This document shows, piece by piece, positions 1-8,400 of a stretch of 34,288 bases of DNA (position 1 is its first letter; each line of letters begins with the position of its first letter). A program made the translations under genes and the position numbers. Source of the DNA: Desulfuromonadaceae bacterium (GTDB taxonomy: Bacteria; Desulfobacterota; Desulfuromonadia; Geobacterales; Pseudopelobacteraceae). The stretch spans positions 6,248 to 40,535 of the forward strand of contig JAQUCU010000004.1 of the NCBI GenBank assembly GCA_028686055.1. Reading direction: 5' to 3'. The notes under the pieces were generated by a model. The model was given only the letters and a program-made list of their open reading frames with translations, was not told where the DNA came from and ran no database searches.

Positions 1-1389
1 ACGGTGTATGATTATTGCCACATCGGCCACGCCCGCGCCGGGATCGTGTTCGACGTCATCTATCGCTACCTGAAATATGCCGGCTACGATGTCACCTACG
101 TCCGGAACTACACCGATATCGACGACAAGATCATCAACCGCGCCAATCAGGAGGGGACCGATTATCGCACGATCGCCGACCGCTACATCCAGGCTTTTGA
201 TGAGGATATGGCGCGGCTGGGGATGGAAAAGCCGACGGTGGAGCCGAAGGCCACCGACCACATCGGCGGGATCATCGGCATCATCGAGACACTGATTGCC
301 AGGGGGCATGCCTATGTCTCGGAGGGGGACGTGTATTACGCCGTCGAGACCTTCCCCGATTATCTGAAACTCTCCGGGCGCACCCTGGAGGATATGCAGG
401 CGGGGGCAAGGGTAGAGGTGGGGGATAAAAAACGCCACCCGATGGATTTTGCCCTCTGGAAGGGGTCGAAGCCGGGAGAGCCGTGGTGGCAGTCACCCTG
501 GGGGAATGGCCGCCCCGGCTGGCATATCGAATGCTCGGCCATGAGCATGGAGTTTCTGGGCAAAACCTTTGATATCCATGGCGGCGGCAAAGACCTGGTG
601 TTTCCGCACCATGAAAACGAGATAGCCCAGTCTGAGGGGGCCAACGGCTGCCGGTTTGTGCGCTACTGGGTCCACAACGGCTTTGTCAATATCAACGCCG
701 AAAAGATGAGCAAGTCGCTGGGGAACTTTTTCACGATCCGTGACGTGCTGCAGAAGTACGACCCGGAAACGCTCCGCTTCTTCATCCTTTCCGCCCACTA
801 CCGGTCACCGCTTGATTTCTCGGACCAGAATCTGGATGAGGCGCAGTCGGGGCTGGAGAGGATCTACAGCTGTCTTGCGACACTGGACGAAATAATCAGC
901 GGGGGCGCTCCGGCCGCTGAAGCCGGCGTGACCGGGAGTTTGTCCGAAGTCGGCCGGGAACTGCGGGAAAAGGTCGACCAGTTTTTGCCCCGTTTTGTCG
1001 AGGCGATGGATGATGATTTCAATGCGGCGCAGGCGCTCGGTATCCTGTTTGAAACGGTGCGCTGCGCCAACCGTTTCCTCGCGGAAACGAGGGAGATGAC
1101 GCCGCCGTCACTGGCGCTGATCGCCGCTGTCTGGGGCGTGCTGACCGAGGCCGGGAGTGTGTTGGGGCTTTTCACGACCGGGCCGGCGCTCTGGCTGGAG
1201 GGGATCAAGTCTGCCAGGGCGAGCGGGATCGATATAGCGCCGGAAGAGATCGAGCGGTTGATTGCCGAACGGGCGGAAGCCCGCAAGGCTAAAAACTTCA
1301 AGCGCGGCGACGAGATTCGCGACCTGCTGCTGGCAAAGGGGATTCAGCTTCTGGATTCGGCACAGGGGACCACCTGGAATGTGAAGTAG
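1..1389 (+). CDS. cysS: Cysteinyl-tRNA synthetase, 5' end cut off by the window
   Basis: Charges tRNA-Cys with cysteine in the cytoplasm (class I aminoacyl-tRNA synthetase). The frame is open from base 1, and the first visible residues align just after the N-terminal cysteine of the family, so roughly 25-30 residues lie upstream of the window; 462 residues are visible. The class I signature HIGH is at visible residues 7-10 and KMSKS at bases 703-717. The WHIECSAM segment and the FPHHENE segment carry the Cys, His and Glu zinc ligands that read the cysteine substrate; the first zinc Cys would lie upstream. A C-terminal DALR-type helical region follows. The GTG at base 4 is internal and is not the start. 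The identification is secure. Confidence 0.97.
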   Translation, partial: TVYDYCHIGHARAGIVFDVIYRYLKYAGYDVTYVRNYTDIDDKIINRANQEGTDYRTIADRYIQAFDEDMARLGMEKPTVEPKATDHIGGIIGIIETLIARGHAYVSEGDVYYAVETFPDYLKLSGRTLEDMQAGARVEVGDKKRHPMDFALWKGSKPGEPWWQSPWGNGRPGWHIECSAMSMEFLGKTFDIHGGGKDLVFPHHENEIAQSEGANGCRFVRYWVHNGFVNINAEKMSKSLGNFFTIRDVLQKYDPETLRFFILSAHYRSPLDFSDQNLDEAQSGLERIYSCLATLDEIISGGAPAAEAGVTGSLSEVGRELREKVDQFLPRFVEAMDDDFNAAQALGILFETVRCANRFLAETREMTPPSLALIAAVWGVLTEAGSVLGLFTTGPALWLEGIKSARASGIDIAPEEIERLIAERAEARKAKNFKRGDEIRDLLLAKGIQLLDSAQGTTWNVK

Positions 1390-1390
1390 G

Positions 1391-1441
1391 CTTCGGCTCC
1401 GCTCAGCCGCCGGCCGCCTTACGCTCCCTGAGCCGCCGAAG
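1391..1441. repeat. Imperfect inverted repeat after cysS
   Basis: Arms at 1391-1406 and 1428-1441 are near reverse complements (CTTCGGC...CTCAG against CTGAG...GCCGAAG) around a GC-rich centre. The arms resemble the CTTCGACTCCGCTCAG-type intergenic palindrome that is scattered through many bacterial genomes. It lies just behind the cysS stop codon and could act as a processing or termination hairpin, but no T-run follows. Confidence 0.6.
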
Positions 1442-1443
1442 GG

Positions 1444-1471
1444 TTGCATACTCGTTTTCCACTGATATAAT
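1444..1471 (+). promoter_or_regulatory. Sigma70 promoter for the histidine kinase operon
   Basis: TTGCAT at 1444-1449, a 16-base spacer, and a consensus TATAAT at 1466-1471 preceded by TG at 1463-1464 (extended -10). Transcription would start near 1478, about 24 bases before the GTG start at 1502. Confidence 0.65.
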
Positions 1472-1501
1472 TTAATCAACTGACATCTGACGGGGTTCTG
1501 T

Positions 1502-3127
1502 GTGGATCTTGAATGTTGCTGGAACAGGGATGTTATTACGCAGGCAGATTGCCCGAAGGTCGTCGAGGGTGAAGAGGAACTGCTCGTTTCAAAATGGCAG
1601 CGGAATCTGGAAAAATGCTGCGAATGCCCCACGTTCCTGAACGACCTGAAACAGCTGCGCGATGATGGCAACCCCCTGGCACCGGTGCTCACCGGGTTTC
1701 TTGCTGAATTCCGCCGTCAGAAGAGTCAGATCCAGTCCCTGGTAAGTTTTCTCGATAGCAAAACCCTCGAAATACGCTTTCTGCACGAACTGGGATCAGT
1801 CCTCCAGAGTTCGGTCGACCTGGACGAGGTTCTTTCCGTGGCACTGACCGCAATTACCGCCGGCAAGGGTTTCGGTATGAACCGCGCCTTCCTGCTGCTG
1901 TGCGATCGTCAAGAGGGGAAACTGAAAGGCTATCTGGGACTTGGCCCCCGTAATTTTGAGGAGGCCAGCCAGGTCTGGGAAGAGATCGCCCAGAACGACA
2001 TGGACCTGCAGACGCTTGCCCAGAACTTCCGCCTGAACAAACTCTCCTCCGAACGCGAAAAATTCCATGATGTGCTGGAGCAGTTGACGGTTCCGCTCTC
2101 CAACAAAGAGCATATTCTTGTCAAGGCACTGGACGGCAAACGCCCGCTCCTGGTGGAGGGAGCCTTCCAACATCCGGATGTCCCGCCGGAACTGGCGAAC
2201 CTGCTGGGGGTTGATGCTTTCATGCTGATGCCGCTGATTTCGCGCAACCGCCGGGTAGGAATGATCATCGCTGATAACTGCATCACGCAGCGCGCCATCA
2301 CCGAAGAAGATATGCATTCGATGGAAACGTTCAGTTTCACGGTCGCTTTTGCAATTGAACGCGCGTCGCTGTACGACAAGCTGCAGGTCGAACTGGAGCG
2401 CGTTACAGAAGCCGGAAAAAAACTGAAAGAGCAGCAGGAACTGATCGTCAGGATGGAGAATATGGCTCTGGTCGGGCGGATCACCTCCAGCATTGCCCAT
2501 TCGGTCCGCAACCCGTTGATGATCATCGGCGGGTTTGCCCGTTCCATGCTCAAGAACAGCCCCGCCTCCGATTCAAAACGAACCTTCATCGAATCGATTG
2601 TTGCCGAAACCCGCCAGCTGGAAGGTGTCCTGGATGAGATCCTCAATTATTCCGATTCATTGTATCCGACCCGGGACTTCTGGGATGTGAACCAGCTGAT
2701 TGAGACCGCTCTGCATGACACCGCCGATGTCCTGACGTCGAACGGGTATGCGACCGTCTATTCACCGGGTACTGACCTGCCGCAGGTATATATCGACTTC
2801 AAGCTGCTTTCCAACTGTCTCAAGACGGTGCTGCATAACGATATCAGCGGCATTGGCACTGATCTCTCCATATCGATCAGCTCCCGGAGAGCTGATGATG
2901 GCGTGATCCTCAACATTGAAGACCGCAGCCGGCACCTCTCTCAGGCAGAACTTGACCACCTGCTGGTGCCGTTTTCGGAAACCCGGGAACTTGGCGCCGG
3001 ACTGGGGCTGGCGCTTTGTAAAACCATGATGGAACGGCAGGGGATTCCGTTTGTTGCACAGGCGGATCTGCAGGATGGAATACGGTACACCATTACACTT
3101 CCCACCCGCAAGGAGGAGCAAACATGA
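1502..3127 (+). CDS. Cytoplasmic GAF sensor histidine kinase with Cys-rich N-terminus and degenerate ATPase domain
   Basis: A 541-residue sensor kinase with no membrane segment. Residues 1-45 hold Cys5, Cys6, Cys17, Cys39, Cys40 and Cys42, spaced as a possible metal or redox site. A GAF domain spans about 95-290, followed by a short coiled linker, and a HisKA dimerisation helix with phospho-acceptor His333 in the context AHSVRNP (Ser where Glu or Asp is usual). The HATPase domain covers about 395-541. Its G2 glycine loop is intact (498-503, GAGLGL), but the G1 motif reads DRSRH at 474-478 instead of DxGxG, and the second N-box Asn is missing. The start is GTG at 1502; no other in-frame ATG occurs before the GAF domain, and the Shine-Dalgarno is weak (GGGG). 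The stop overlaps the response regulator start by 4 bases, so the two are translationally coupled. The ligand is unknown, and kinase activity may be reduced or lost. Confidence 0.88.
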   Translation: MDLECCWNRDVITQADCPKVVEGEEELLVSKWQRNLEKCCECPTFLNDLKQLRDDGNPLAPVLTGFLAEFRRQKSQIQSLVSFLDSKTLEIRFLHELGSVLQSSVDLDEVLSVALTAITAGKGFGMNRAFLLLCDRQEGKLKGYLGLGPRNFEEASQVWEEIAQNDMDLQTLAQNFRLNKLSSEREKFHDVLEQLTVPLSNKEHILVKALDGKRPLLVEGAFQHPDVPPELANLLGVDAFMLMPLISRNRRVGMIIADNCITQRAITEEDMHSMETFSFTVAFAIERASLYDKLQVELERVTEAGKKLKEQQELIVRMENMALVGRITSSIAHSVRNPLMIIGGFARSMLKNSPASDSKRTFIESIVAETRQLEGVLDEILNYSDSLYPTRDFWDVNQLIETALHDTADVLTSNGYATVYSPGTDLPQVYIDFKLLSNCLKTVLHNDISGIGTDLSISISSRRADDGVILNIEDRSRHLSQAELDHLLVPFSETRELGAGLGLALCKTMMERQGIPFVAQADLQDGIRYTITLPTRKEEQT

Positions 3128-3504
3128 GCAGACTATTGGTTGTAGATGACGAGGCCAACATCCGGTTACTGTACTCCGAAGAGTTGAAGGACGAAGGGTA
3201 CGATGTGGTGACTGCGGCCAGCAGCGCCGAGGCGATAGAAAAGCTGCAGACGGGTGCGTTTGATCTGGCCGTGCTTGATATAAAGCTGAAGAATGAAAGC
3301 GGCATCGAGCTGTTACAGAAACTGGTCAAGGAGCGTCACGATATGCCGGTGATCCTCTGCTCGGCTTTCTCCTGTTACAAGGACGATTTTTCTGCCTGGC
3401 TTGCGGATGGCTATGTGGTCAAATCGGGCGACCTGACCGAGCTGAAACAGGAAATCAGCCGGGTATTGGCCAAGAAGGCGCAAAAAGTGAAAGCAAAGGT
3501 GTAA
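3124..3504 (+). CDS. Single-domain response regulator
   Basis: A 126-residue stand-alone receiver domain. Acidic pocket Asp8-Asp9, phospho-acceptor Asp52, switch residue Ser80 and conserved Lys100 are all present, so it should be phosphorylatable. There is no output domain; it must work through protein contact, for example in a phosphorelay or on a motility or enzyme partner. The lysine-rich C-terminal tail (116-126) is short. The ATG overlaps the kinase stop as ATGA, which makes that kinase the likely partner. Receiver pocket intact plus kinase ATP site degenerate raises the possibility that another kinase or a phosphatase activity controls it. Confidence 0.92.
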   Translation: MSRLLVVDDEANIRLLYSEELKDEGYDVVTAASSAEAIEKLQTGAFDLAVLDIKLKNESGIELLQKLVKERHDMPVILCSAFSCYKDDFSAWLADGYVVKSGDLTELKQEISRVLAKKAQKVKAKV

Positions 3505-3509
3505 TGTAT

Positions 3510-3540
3510 CCCCCCCTTTAATAAAGGGGGGCAAGGGGGG
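3510..3540. repeat. C-run/G-run palindrome, dispersed-repeat type
   Basis: A perfect stem at 3511-3520 and 3522-3531 (CCCCCCTTTA against its complement) is followed by a second G-run ending at 3540. Elements of this CCCCCCTTTA...TAAAGGGGGG kind recur between genes in many bacterial genomes. Here it separates the two-component pair from the next operon. It may stop or stall transcription, but there is no following T-tract. Confidence 0.6.
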
Positions 3541-3627
3541 ATTTGCCGTAACGGTTGAAATTTCCATGAATCTCCCCATTACCACAGGAAAACCTGATCT
3601 TTAATTCCATTCCCAAGGAGTGTTTCC

Positions 3628-6132
3628 ATGAAAGCAGTCATAATGGCGGGTGGCTTCGGCACACGCATCCAGCCGCTTACATCCGGCATGCCCAAACCGA
3701 TGATACCGCTGTTCAACCGTCCGATCATGCTTCATATCGTGGAACTGCTTAAAAAGTATGATATCACCGAAGTCGTGATGCTGCTCTATCACCAGCCTTT
3801 CTATATCAAAAACTTCTTCCGCGATGGCTCCGATTTCGGCGTCAAGATCACCTATGTGACCCCGATTGCCGATATGGGGACGGCAGGGGCGGTCAAGGCG
3901 GCCGAAAAGTATCTGGACGAGCGTTTCATGGTGATCAGCGGCGATCTCCTGACCGATTTCAACCTGCAGAAGATCGTCGATTTTCATGCCGACCACAAGG
4001 CAAAGGCCACGATTACGCTAACATCGGTGAAGGATCCGCTCCAGTTCGGCGTCGTGATCACCGACAAGGAGAAACGCATTACCCAATTTCTAGAAAAGCC
4101 GGGGTGGGGTGAGGTTATCTCCGACACAATCAACACCGGCATCTATGTGCTGGAGCCGGAGGTCCTGAAATACATTCCCGAGGGGGAAAATTTCGATTTT
4201 TCGCAGGATCTGTTTCCATTGATGCTGAAAAAAAAGGATGCGCTGTTTGGAGTGCCGATCAAGGGGTACTGGCGTGATATCGGCAACACCGATTCGTACC
4301 GCGAAGCGTATCACGACATTTTCAGGGGAAGGGTGAACCTGAAAATCGACGAACCGAAGCAGGACTTCGTCGGCAAGGATCTGCGGCTCGGCGTTGATGT
4401 CAAACTGGAAAGATCCGCCGGTCTTGAGGGTACGGTTGTTATCGGCGACAACAGCCAGGTTCTGGGGGACGTGCGCATCAAGGACTCGGTGATCGGCCGC
4501 AACTGCACCGTGGAAGCGGGGGTAAGACTCAACCGCTGCATCATCTGGGACAACTCCTATGTCAAGAAGGGGGCCAGGATTACCGACAGTGTGATCTGCT
4601 CCAACGTCCGTATCGGCCAGGGTGCGATCATTGAGGAGGGGGTCATTGTTGCCGATGATACCTCGGTCGGTGACGAGGCGGTCATCAAGGCGGAAGTGAA
4701 GATCTGGCCCAAGAAGATCATCGAGGCGGGCGCCACCGTCACCTCCAATATGATCTGGGGGGAAAAATGGAAAAAGGCGCTGTTTGAGGGGGCGATCATC
4801 AAGGGGCTCTCCAATGTGGAGCTCACGCCGGAATTCTGTGCCAAGCTGGGGTGCGCCTACGGCACCTCGCTCCCGAAGGGGAGCTTCGTACTGGCTGGTC
4901 GCGATTCAAACCCGTCATCCCGTATGTTGAAGCGCTGTTTTGTGGGGGGGCTGCTCTCGGCCGGCGTCAACGTGCGCGACATGAAGATGATTTCGCTGCC
5001 GCTTGTCCGCTACAAGCTGAAGACATTCGGCGAAGTCGGAGGGGTGCATTTCCGCCAGGCGCAGGATGATCCGGCCCTGCTCGAGATCGTTTTTCTCGAT
5101 GGTGACGGTCTTGATTTCTCCAGTAACATGGGGAAGAACGTAGAGCGTATCTTTTTCAAGGAAAATTTCCGCCGGGCACACCATACGGAACCGGGGGTTA
5201 TCACCGAAATAGTCAGTGTCGGCGATTTTTATCGCGAAGGGTTCCTGCGGGCGCTTGATCGTGACCTGCTCAAAAAATCCGCGTTCACGGTGGTGGTGGA
5301 TTTCAATTTTTCTCCGGCCAGCCAGATGCTGCCGCAGCTGTTGAGCGGGCTCGGCTTCTCGGTCATTGCGCTCAATGCCTACGTGGACGAAGGGCGCGGG
5401 GTCCAGATAAAGGATAAAGAGCAGGCGTTGCACCAGCTTTCGGCAATTGTTTCATCGCTTGGTGCGCAGGGGGGATTCTGGCTTGATCCTTCTGCCGAGT
5501 CGGTGGCGCTGGTCGATGAGAACGGGCGGATCTGCAGTGGCGTTGAGCTGCTCTCTCTGACCGTGGCGCTGCTGATGAAGAGCGGGCAGAAGGGTGGTAT
5601 TGCCGTGCCGGTGCAGGCCCCCTCGACAATAGAACAGATGGCCGGGTTAAAGGGGTGCCAGGTGATCCGCACCAAGAGTTCGGACCGTGCCATGCTGGAG
5701 GCGGCTTCCTCTTCGGAAATAGTCATGACCGGTACCGCGGACGGCCGCTTCGCCTTCCCTCGTTTCCAGTCGGCCTTTGACGGCATGTTTGCGATAGCGA
5801 GGCTGATGGAGCTGAGCGCTGCCTGCGGAGTAACGCTGTCACAGGCCCTCCTGGATGTTCCGCAGACATCATTTCTTCAGACCAGCCTCCCCTGCCCATG
5901 GGAAATGAAGGGGGGGATCATGCGCAAAATGAGTGAGGACAGCCTCGAAAAGGAGGCGTCCTTCATCGACGGCATCAAGGTGCATTTCGGGGCGGAGTGG
6001 GTGCTGGTGCTTCCTGACCAGTATCTTCCGGTTGTGCATATAGTTGCCGAGGCGAAGGACCCCAAATACGCCCAGAGGCTGCTTGGCGAGTATGAAAAGA
6101 AGATTGTGGCGTGGAAGAAGGAGATGGTGTAG
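3628..6132 (+). CDS. Sugar-1-phosphate nucleotidyltransferase fused to a phosphomannomutase-like domain lacking catalytic residues
   Basis: An 834-residue three-part protein. Residues 1-235 are a nucleotidyltransferase with the GGFGTR loop (8-13), the PKP segment, a catalytic-type GD, EKP and NTG motifs: it should make an NDP-sugar (GDP-mannose or a glucose equivalent) from a sugar-1-phosphate. Residues about 250-370 are left-handed beta-helix hexapeptide repeats. Residues about 420-834 follow the phosphohexomutase fold, but the phosphoserine loop (normally TASHNP) reads HFRQAQDDP near 474-482, the metal loop (normally DGDADR) reads DPSAES near 620, and the sugar loop GExSGH is absent near 701. 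The mutase half is therefore probably not a mutase and may be regulatory or structural. AAGGAG at 3615-3620 sets the ATG. Six bases separate it from the GH57 gene. The exact nucleotide and sugar cannot be read from sequence. Confidence 0.9.
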   Translation: MKAVIMAGGFGTRIQPLTSGMPKPMIPLFNRPIMLHIVELLKKYDITEVVMLLYHQPFYIKNFFRDGSDFGVKITYVTPIADMGTAGAVKAAEKYLDERFMVISGDLLTDFNLQKIVDFHADHKAKATITLTSVKDPLQFGVVITDKEKRITQFLEKPGWGEVISDTINTGIYVLEPEVLKYIPEGENFDFSQDLFPLMLKKKDALFGVPIKGYWRDIGNTDSYREAYHDIFRGRVNLKIDEPKQDFVGKDLRLGVDVKLERSAGLEGTVVIGDNSQVLGDVRIKDSVIGRNCTVEAGVRLNRCIIWDNSYVKKGARITDSVICSNVRIGQGAIIEEGVIVADDTSVGDEAVIKAEVKIWPKKIIEAGATVTSNMIWGEKWKKALFEGAIIKGLSNVELTPEFCAKLGCAYGTSLPKGSFVLAGRDSNPSSRMLKRCFVGGLLSAGVNVRDMKMISLPLVRYKLKTFGEVGGVHFRQAQDDPALLEIVFLDGDGLDFSSNMGKNVERIFFKENFRRAHHTEPGVITEIVSVGDFYREGFLRALDRDLLKKSAFTVVVDFNFSPASQMLPQLLSGLGFSVIALNAYVDEGRGVQIKDKEQALHQLSAIVSSLGAQGGFWLDPSAESVALVDENGRICSGVELLSLTVALLMKSGQKGGIAVPVQAPSTIEQMAGLKGCQVIRTKSSDRAMLEAASSSEIVMTGTADGRFAFPRFQSAFDGMFAIARLMELSAACGVTLSQALLDVPQTSFLQTSLPCPWEMKGGIMRKMSEDSLEKEASFIDGIKVHFGAEWVLVLPDQYLPVVHIVAEAKDPKYAQRLLGEYEKKIVAWKKEMV

Positions 6133-6138
6133 CCGGTT

Positions 6139-8328
6139 ATGCCGCAGCCGCTCGACGTGGTGGTCGTATGGCACATGCACCAGCCATACTACAAAGACCC
6201 GATCAAAAATGAATACGCCCTCCCCTGGACCTATCTGCACGGCATCAAGGATTATTTCGACATGCCGGCTATCGTCGAGGATACGCCCGGCGCCAGGGCG
6301 GTGTTCAATCTCGTGCCGTCGCTGATCGAGCAGTTGCTGGAGTACGCCTCCGGTACCGCGGTTGATCCGTTTCTTGAAAGGGGGAAAGCCGACCCGTCCG
6401 GGATGAGCCCGGATGATCGTGTTTTTCTGCTGGAGAACTTCTTCTCGGCCAACCGGCGGAACATGATCGAGCCGTCCCGCCGCTATCTGGAACTGCTCTA
6501 TATGGCGGGCGAAGGGAAGCCCGGCCTTGCCGGCGAGCGTGCCAGACATTTCAGCGATCAGGATCTGCTGGATCTGCAGGTCTGGTTCTTCCTCTCCTGG
6601 ACAGGGGAGGCGGCACGTCGCCGCTATCCGGCTTTTGCCGCTCTGATAGCCAAGGGTGAAAACTTTAGCGCAGCTGACAAAGAGCTCCTCTTTGCCACCC
6701 AGCTGGAAGTACTGCAGGCGATAATCCCGCTGTACAGGCGTCTCCACATGGAGGGGCGGATCGAGCTGTCGGTGACACCCTACTATCATCCGATCCTGCC
6801 CTTGCTCTGCGATATCCGCTCCGCCCAGACGGCGATGCCGCGCGCCGCGCTTCCGGCAGCCACGTTTCGCCATCCTGAGGATGCCCGCGCCCAGATCCGC
6901 CGCGGAATCGCCTACTTCCGCGAAATATTCGGCTTCACTCCCGCCGGAATGTGGCCTTCGGAGGGGTCGGTCAGCAATGAGGCGCTGGCGCTCATCGCCG
7001 GGAGCGGCATCGGCTGGATTGCCACCGATGAGGAAATTCTGGCAAAAAGTATCGATGGTGGCCTCGGCGTCGGCCGGGAGCGGCTGTACAGGGCGTGGCG
7101 CTTCAGCAGCAGCCAGGGGGAGATCGGCGCATTCTTCCGCGACCACGAGATCTCCGATCTGATCGGCTTTACCTACTCGCAGTGGGAGGCCGGACGCGCC
7201 GTGTCCGACCTGTGCGAGCGCCTGAACGCCATCAAGTCCCGTCTGGGCGGAACCGGGCGGGTCGTTCCAATCATTCTGGATGGCGAGAACGCCTGGGAGT
7301 ACTATCCCGACAACGCCTATGATTTTCTGCAGGGGATGTACAAGGGGATCGACGGGGCGGCAACGCTCCGCCTGACCACCTGCAGCGAGGTATTGCGGGA
7401 GTCCGGTTTCGATGGACGCCTGCAGACGATTTTCCCCGGTTCATGGATTAACGGCAGCTACGGCATCTGGATCGGCCATCCTGAAGAAAACCTGGCCTGG
7501 GACCTGCTGTCACAGGCCCGCGAAGCGGCGGTTTCAGGCAATCCTCTGGTTGCCGCAGCGTTGCAGAGCGGGGAGCCATCTGCGGACGCGACGGCAGAGA
7601 CGATGTGCCGTTCCCTGTATGCGGCCGAAGGGAGCGACTGGTTCTGGTGGTACGGGGACGACCATTTTTCACCGTACAGTGACCGTTTCGACCGGCTCTT
7701 CCGTCAGCACCTGATGAATATCTACCGGCTTCTGGGGCAGGATTTTCCGCGCCGGTTGCTGGAGCCGATCAAGAAGAAGAGCCCGGCCGGTTTGATGCGA
7801 GAGCCGGCCGCGTTTATCGATCCGGAGATCAGCGGCAGGATCAGCGACTATTTTGAATGGCTGGCGGCTGGACTGTACGACCTGACACGCCAGGGGTCGG
7901 CAATGCATTCATCGGATCGGATGCTGCAGAGTTTCTACTACGGTTACAACGAAAAATCGTTCTTCTTCAGGATCGACGGCATCCAGGACCTGAATCTGCT
8001 GCTGCACGAGACCGATGTGCTCAACCTGCATCTGGTCCACGACCGCGAATTCCGTTTGCAGCTGCAGCTCCGCCTGGACGAGGGTACCCTGCAGGTCAAG
8101 GAGAATGGTGTCTGGACACCGACCGGCGCATGCTGCAACTGGAAGATTCTGCGCACCTGCGAGGTCCGCATTCCGCTGGAAATCCTGCATCTTACAACGG
8201 ACAGCAAGCTCTTTGCGTACGTGTCACTGCTGCGCGACAACGAGGAGATAGGCCGCTGGCCGAGCGATGCACCGCTGATGCTCTATTATGCGGGAGCAGA
8301 CATCGAACTGGACAACTGGCTGATATAA
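6139..8328 (+). CDS. Glycoside hydrolase family 57 protein (alpha-amylase/glucanotransferase type)
   Basis: A 729-residue GH57 enzyme, predicted to act on alpha-glucans (hydrolysis or transfer). GH57 conserved region 1 is seen as His12-Met-His14-Gln-Pro-Tyr. The region 3 nucleophile is Glu275 in WPSEGS, and the region 4 acid/base is Asp381 in ILDGENAW. All of these are intact, so it should be catalytically active. There is no signal peptide, which suggests cytoplasmic glycogen or maltodextrin metabolism. The C-terminal 250 residues form the helical/beta extension typical of the long GH57 branch. It starts 6 bases after the nucleotidyltransferase and uses GGAG inside that gene's end. The substrate (glycogen, 4-alpha-glucan or another alpha-linked glycan) cannot be fixed from sequence. 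Confidence 0.93.
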   Translation: MPQPLDVVVVWHMHQPYYKDPIKNEYALPWTYLHGIKDYFDMPAIVEDTPGARAVFNLVPSLIEQLLEYASGTAVDPFLERGKADPSGMSPDDRVFLLENFFSANRRNMIEPSRRYLELLYMAGEGKPGLAGERARHFSDQDLLDLQVWFFLSWTGEAARRRYPAFAALIAKGENFSAADKELLFATQLEVLQAIIPLYRRLHMEGRIELSVTPYYHPILPLLCDIRSAQTAMPRAALPAATFRHPEDARAQIRRGIAYFREIFGFTPAGMWPSEGSVSNEALALIAGSGIGWIATDEEILAKSIDGGLGVGRERLYRAWRFSSSQGEIGAFFRDHEISDLIGFTYSQWEAGRAVSDLCERLNAIKSRLGGTGRVVPIILDGENAWEYYPDNAYDFLQGMYKGIDGAATLRLTTCSEVLRESGFDGRLQTIFPGSWINGSYGIWIGHPEENLAWDLLSQAREAAVSGNPLVAAALQSGEPSADATAETMCRSLYAAEGSDWFWWYGDDHFSPYSDRFDRLFRQHLMNIYRLLGQDFPRRLLEPIKKKSPAGLMREPAAFIDPEISGRISDYFEWLAAGLYDLTRQGSAMHSSDRMLQSFYYGYNEKSFFFRIDGIQDLNLLLHETDVLNLHLVHDREFRLQLQLRLDEGTLQVKENGVWTPTGACCNWKILRTCEVRIPLEILHLTTDSKLFAYVSLLRDNEEIGRWPSDAPLMLYYAGADIELDNWLI

Positions 8329-8349
8329 CAGCTGATTGTAAAATAATTC

Positions 8350-8364
8350 ATGATTAAAAATCAT
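8350..8364. repeat. Small AT-rich palindrome upstream of galT
   Basis: ATGATT and AATCAT (8350-8355 and 8359-8364) flank three A residues inside an AT-rich 72-base gap. It could be an operator or a weak hairpin. No clear promoter was recognised in the gap. Confidence 0.35.
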
Positions 8365-8400
8365 TAATTCAACTTTAAGTAGTTTTTTGCAGGAGAGAGC

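Noticed and set aside
5869..7146. Long open frame on the minus strand opposite the GH57 and nucleotidyltransferase genes
   Set aside because: It lies opposite two well-supported genes with intact catalytic motifs, has no family features, and arises from GC-rich codon bias.
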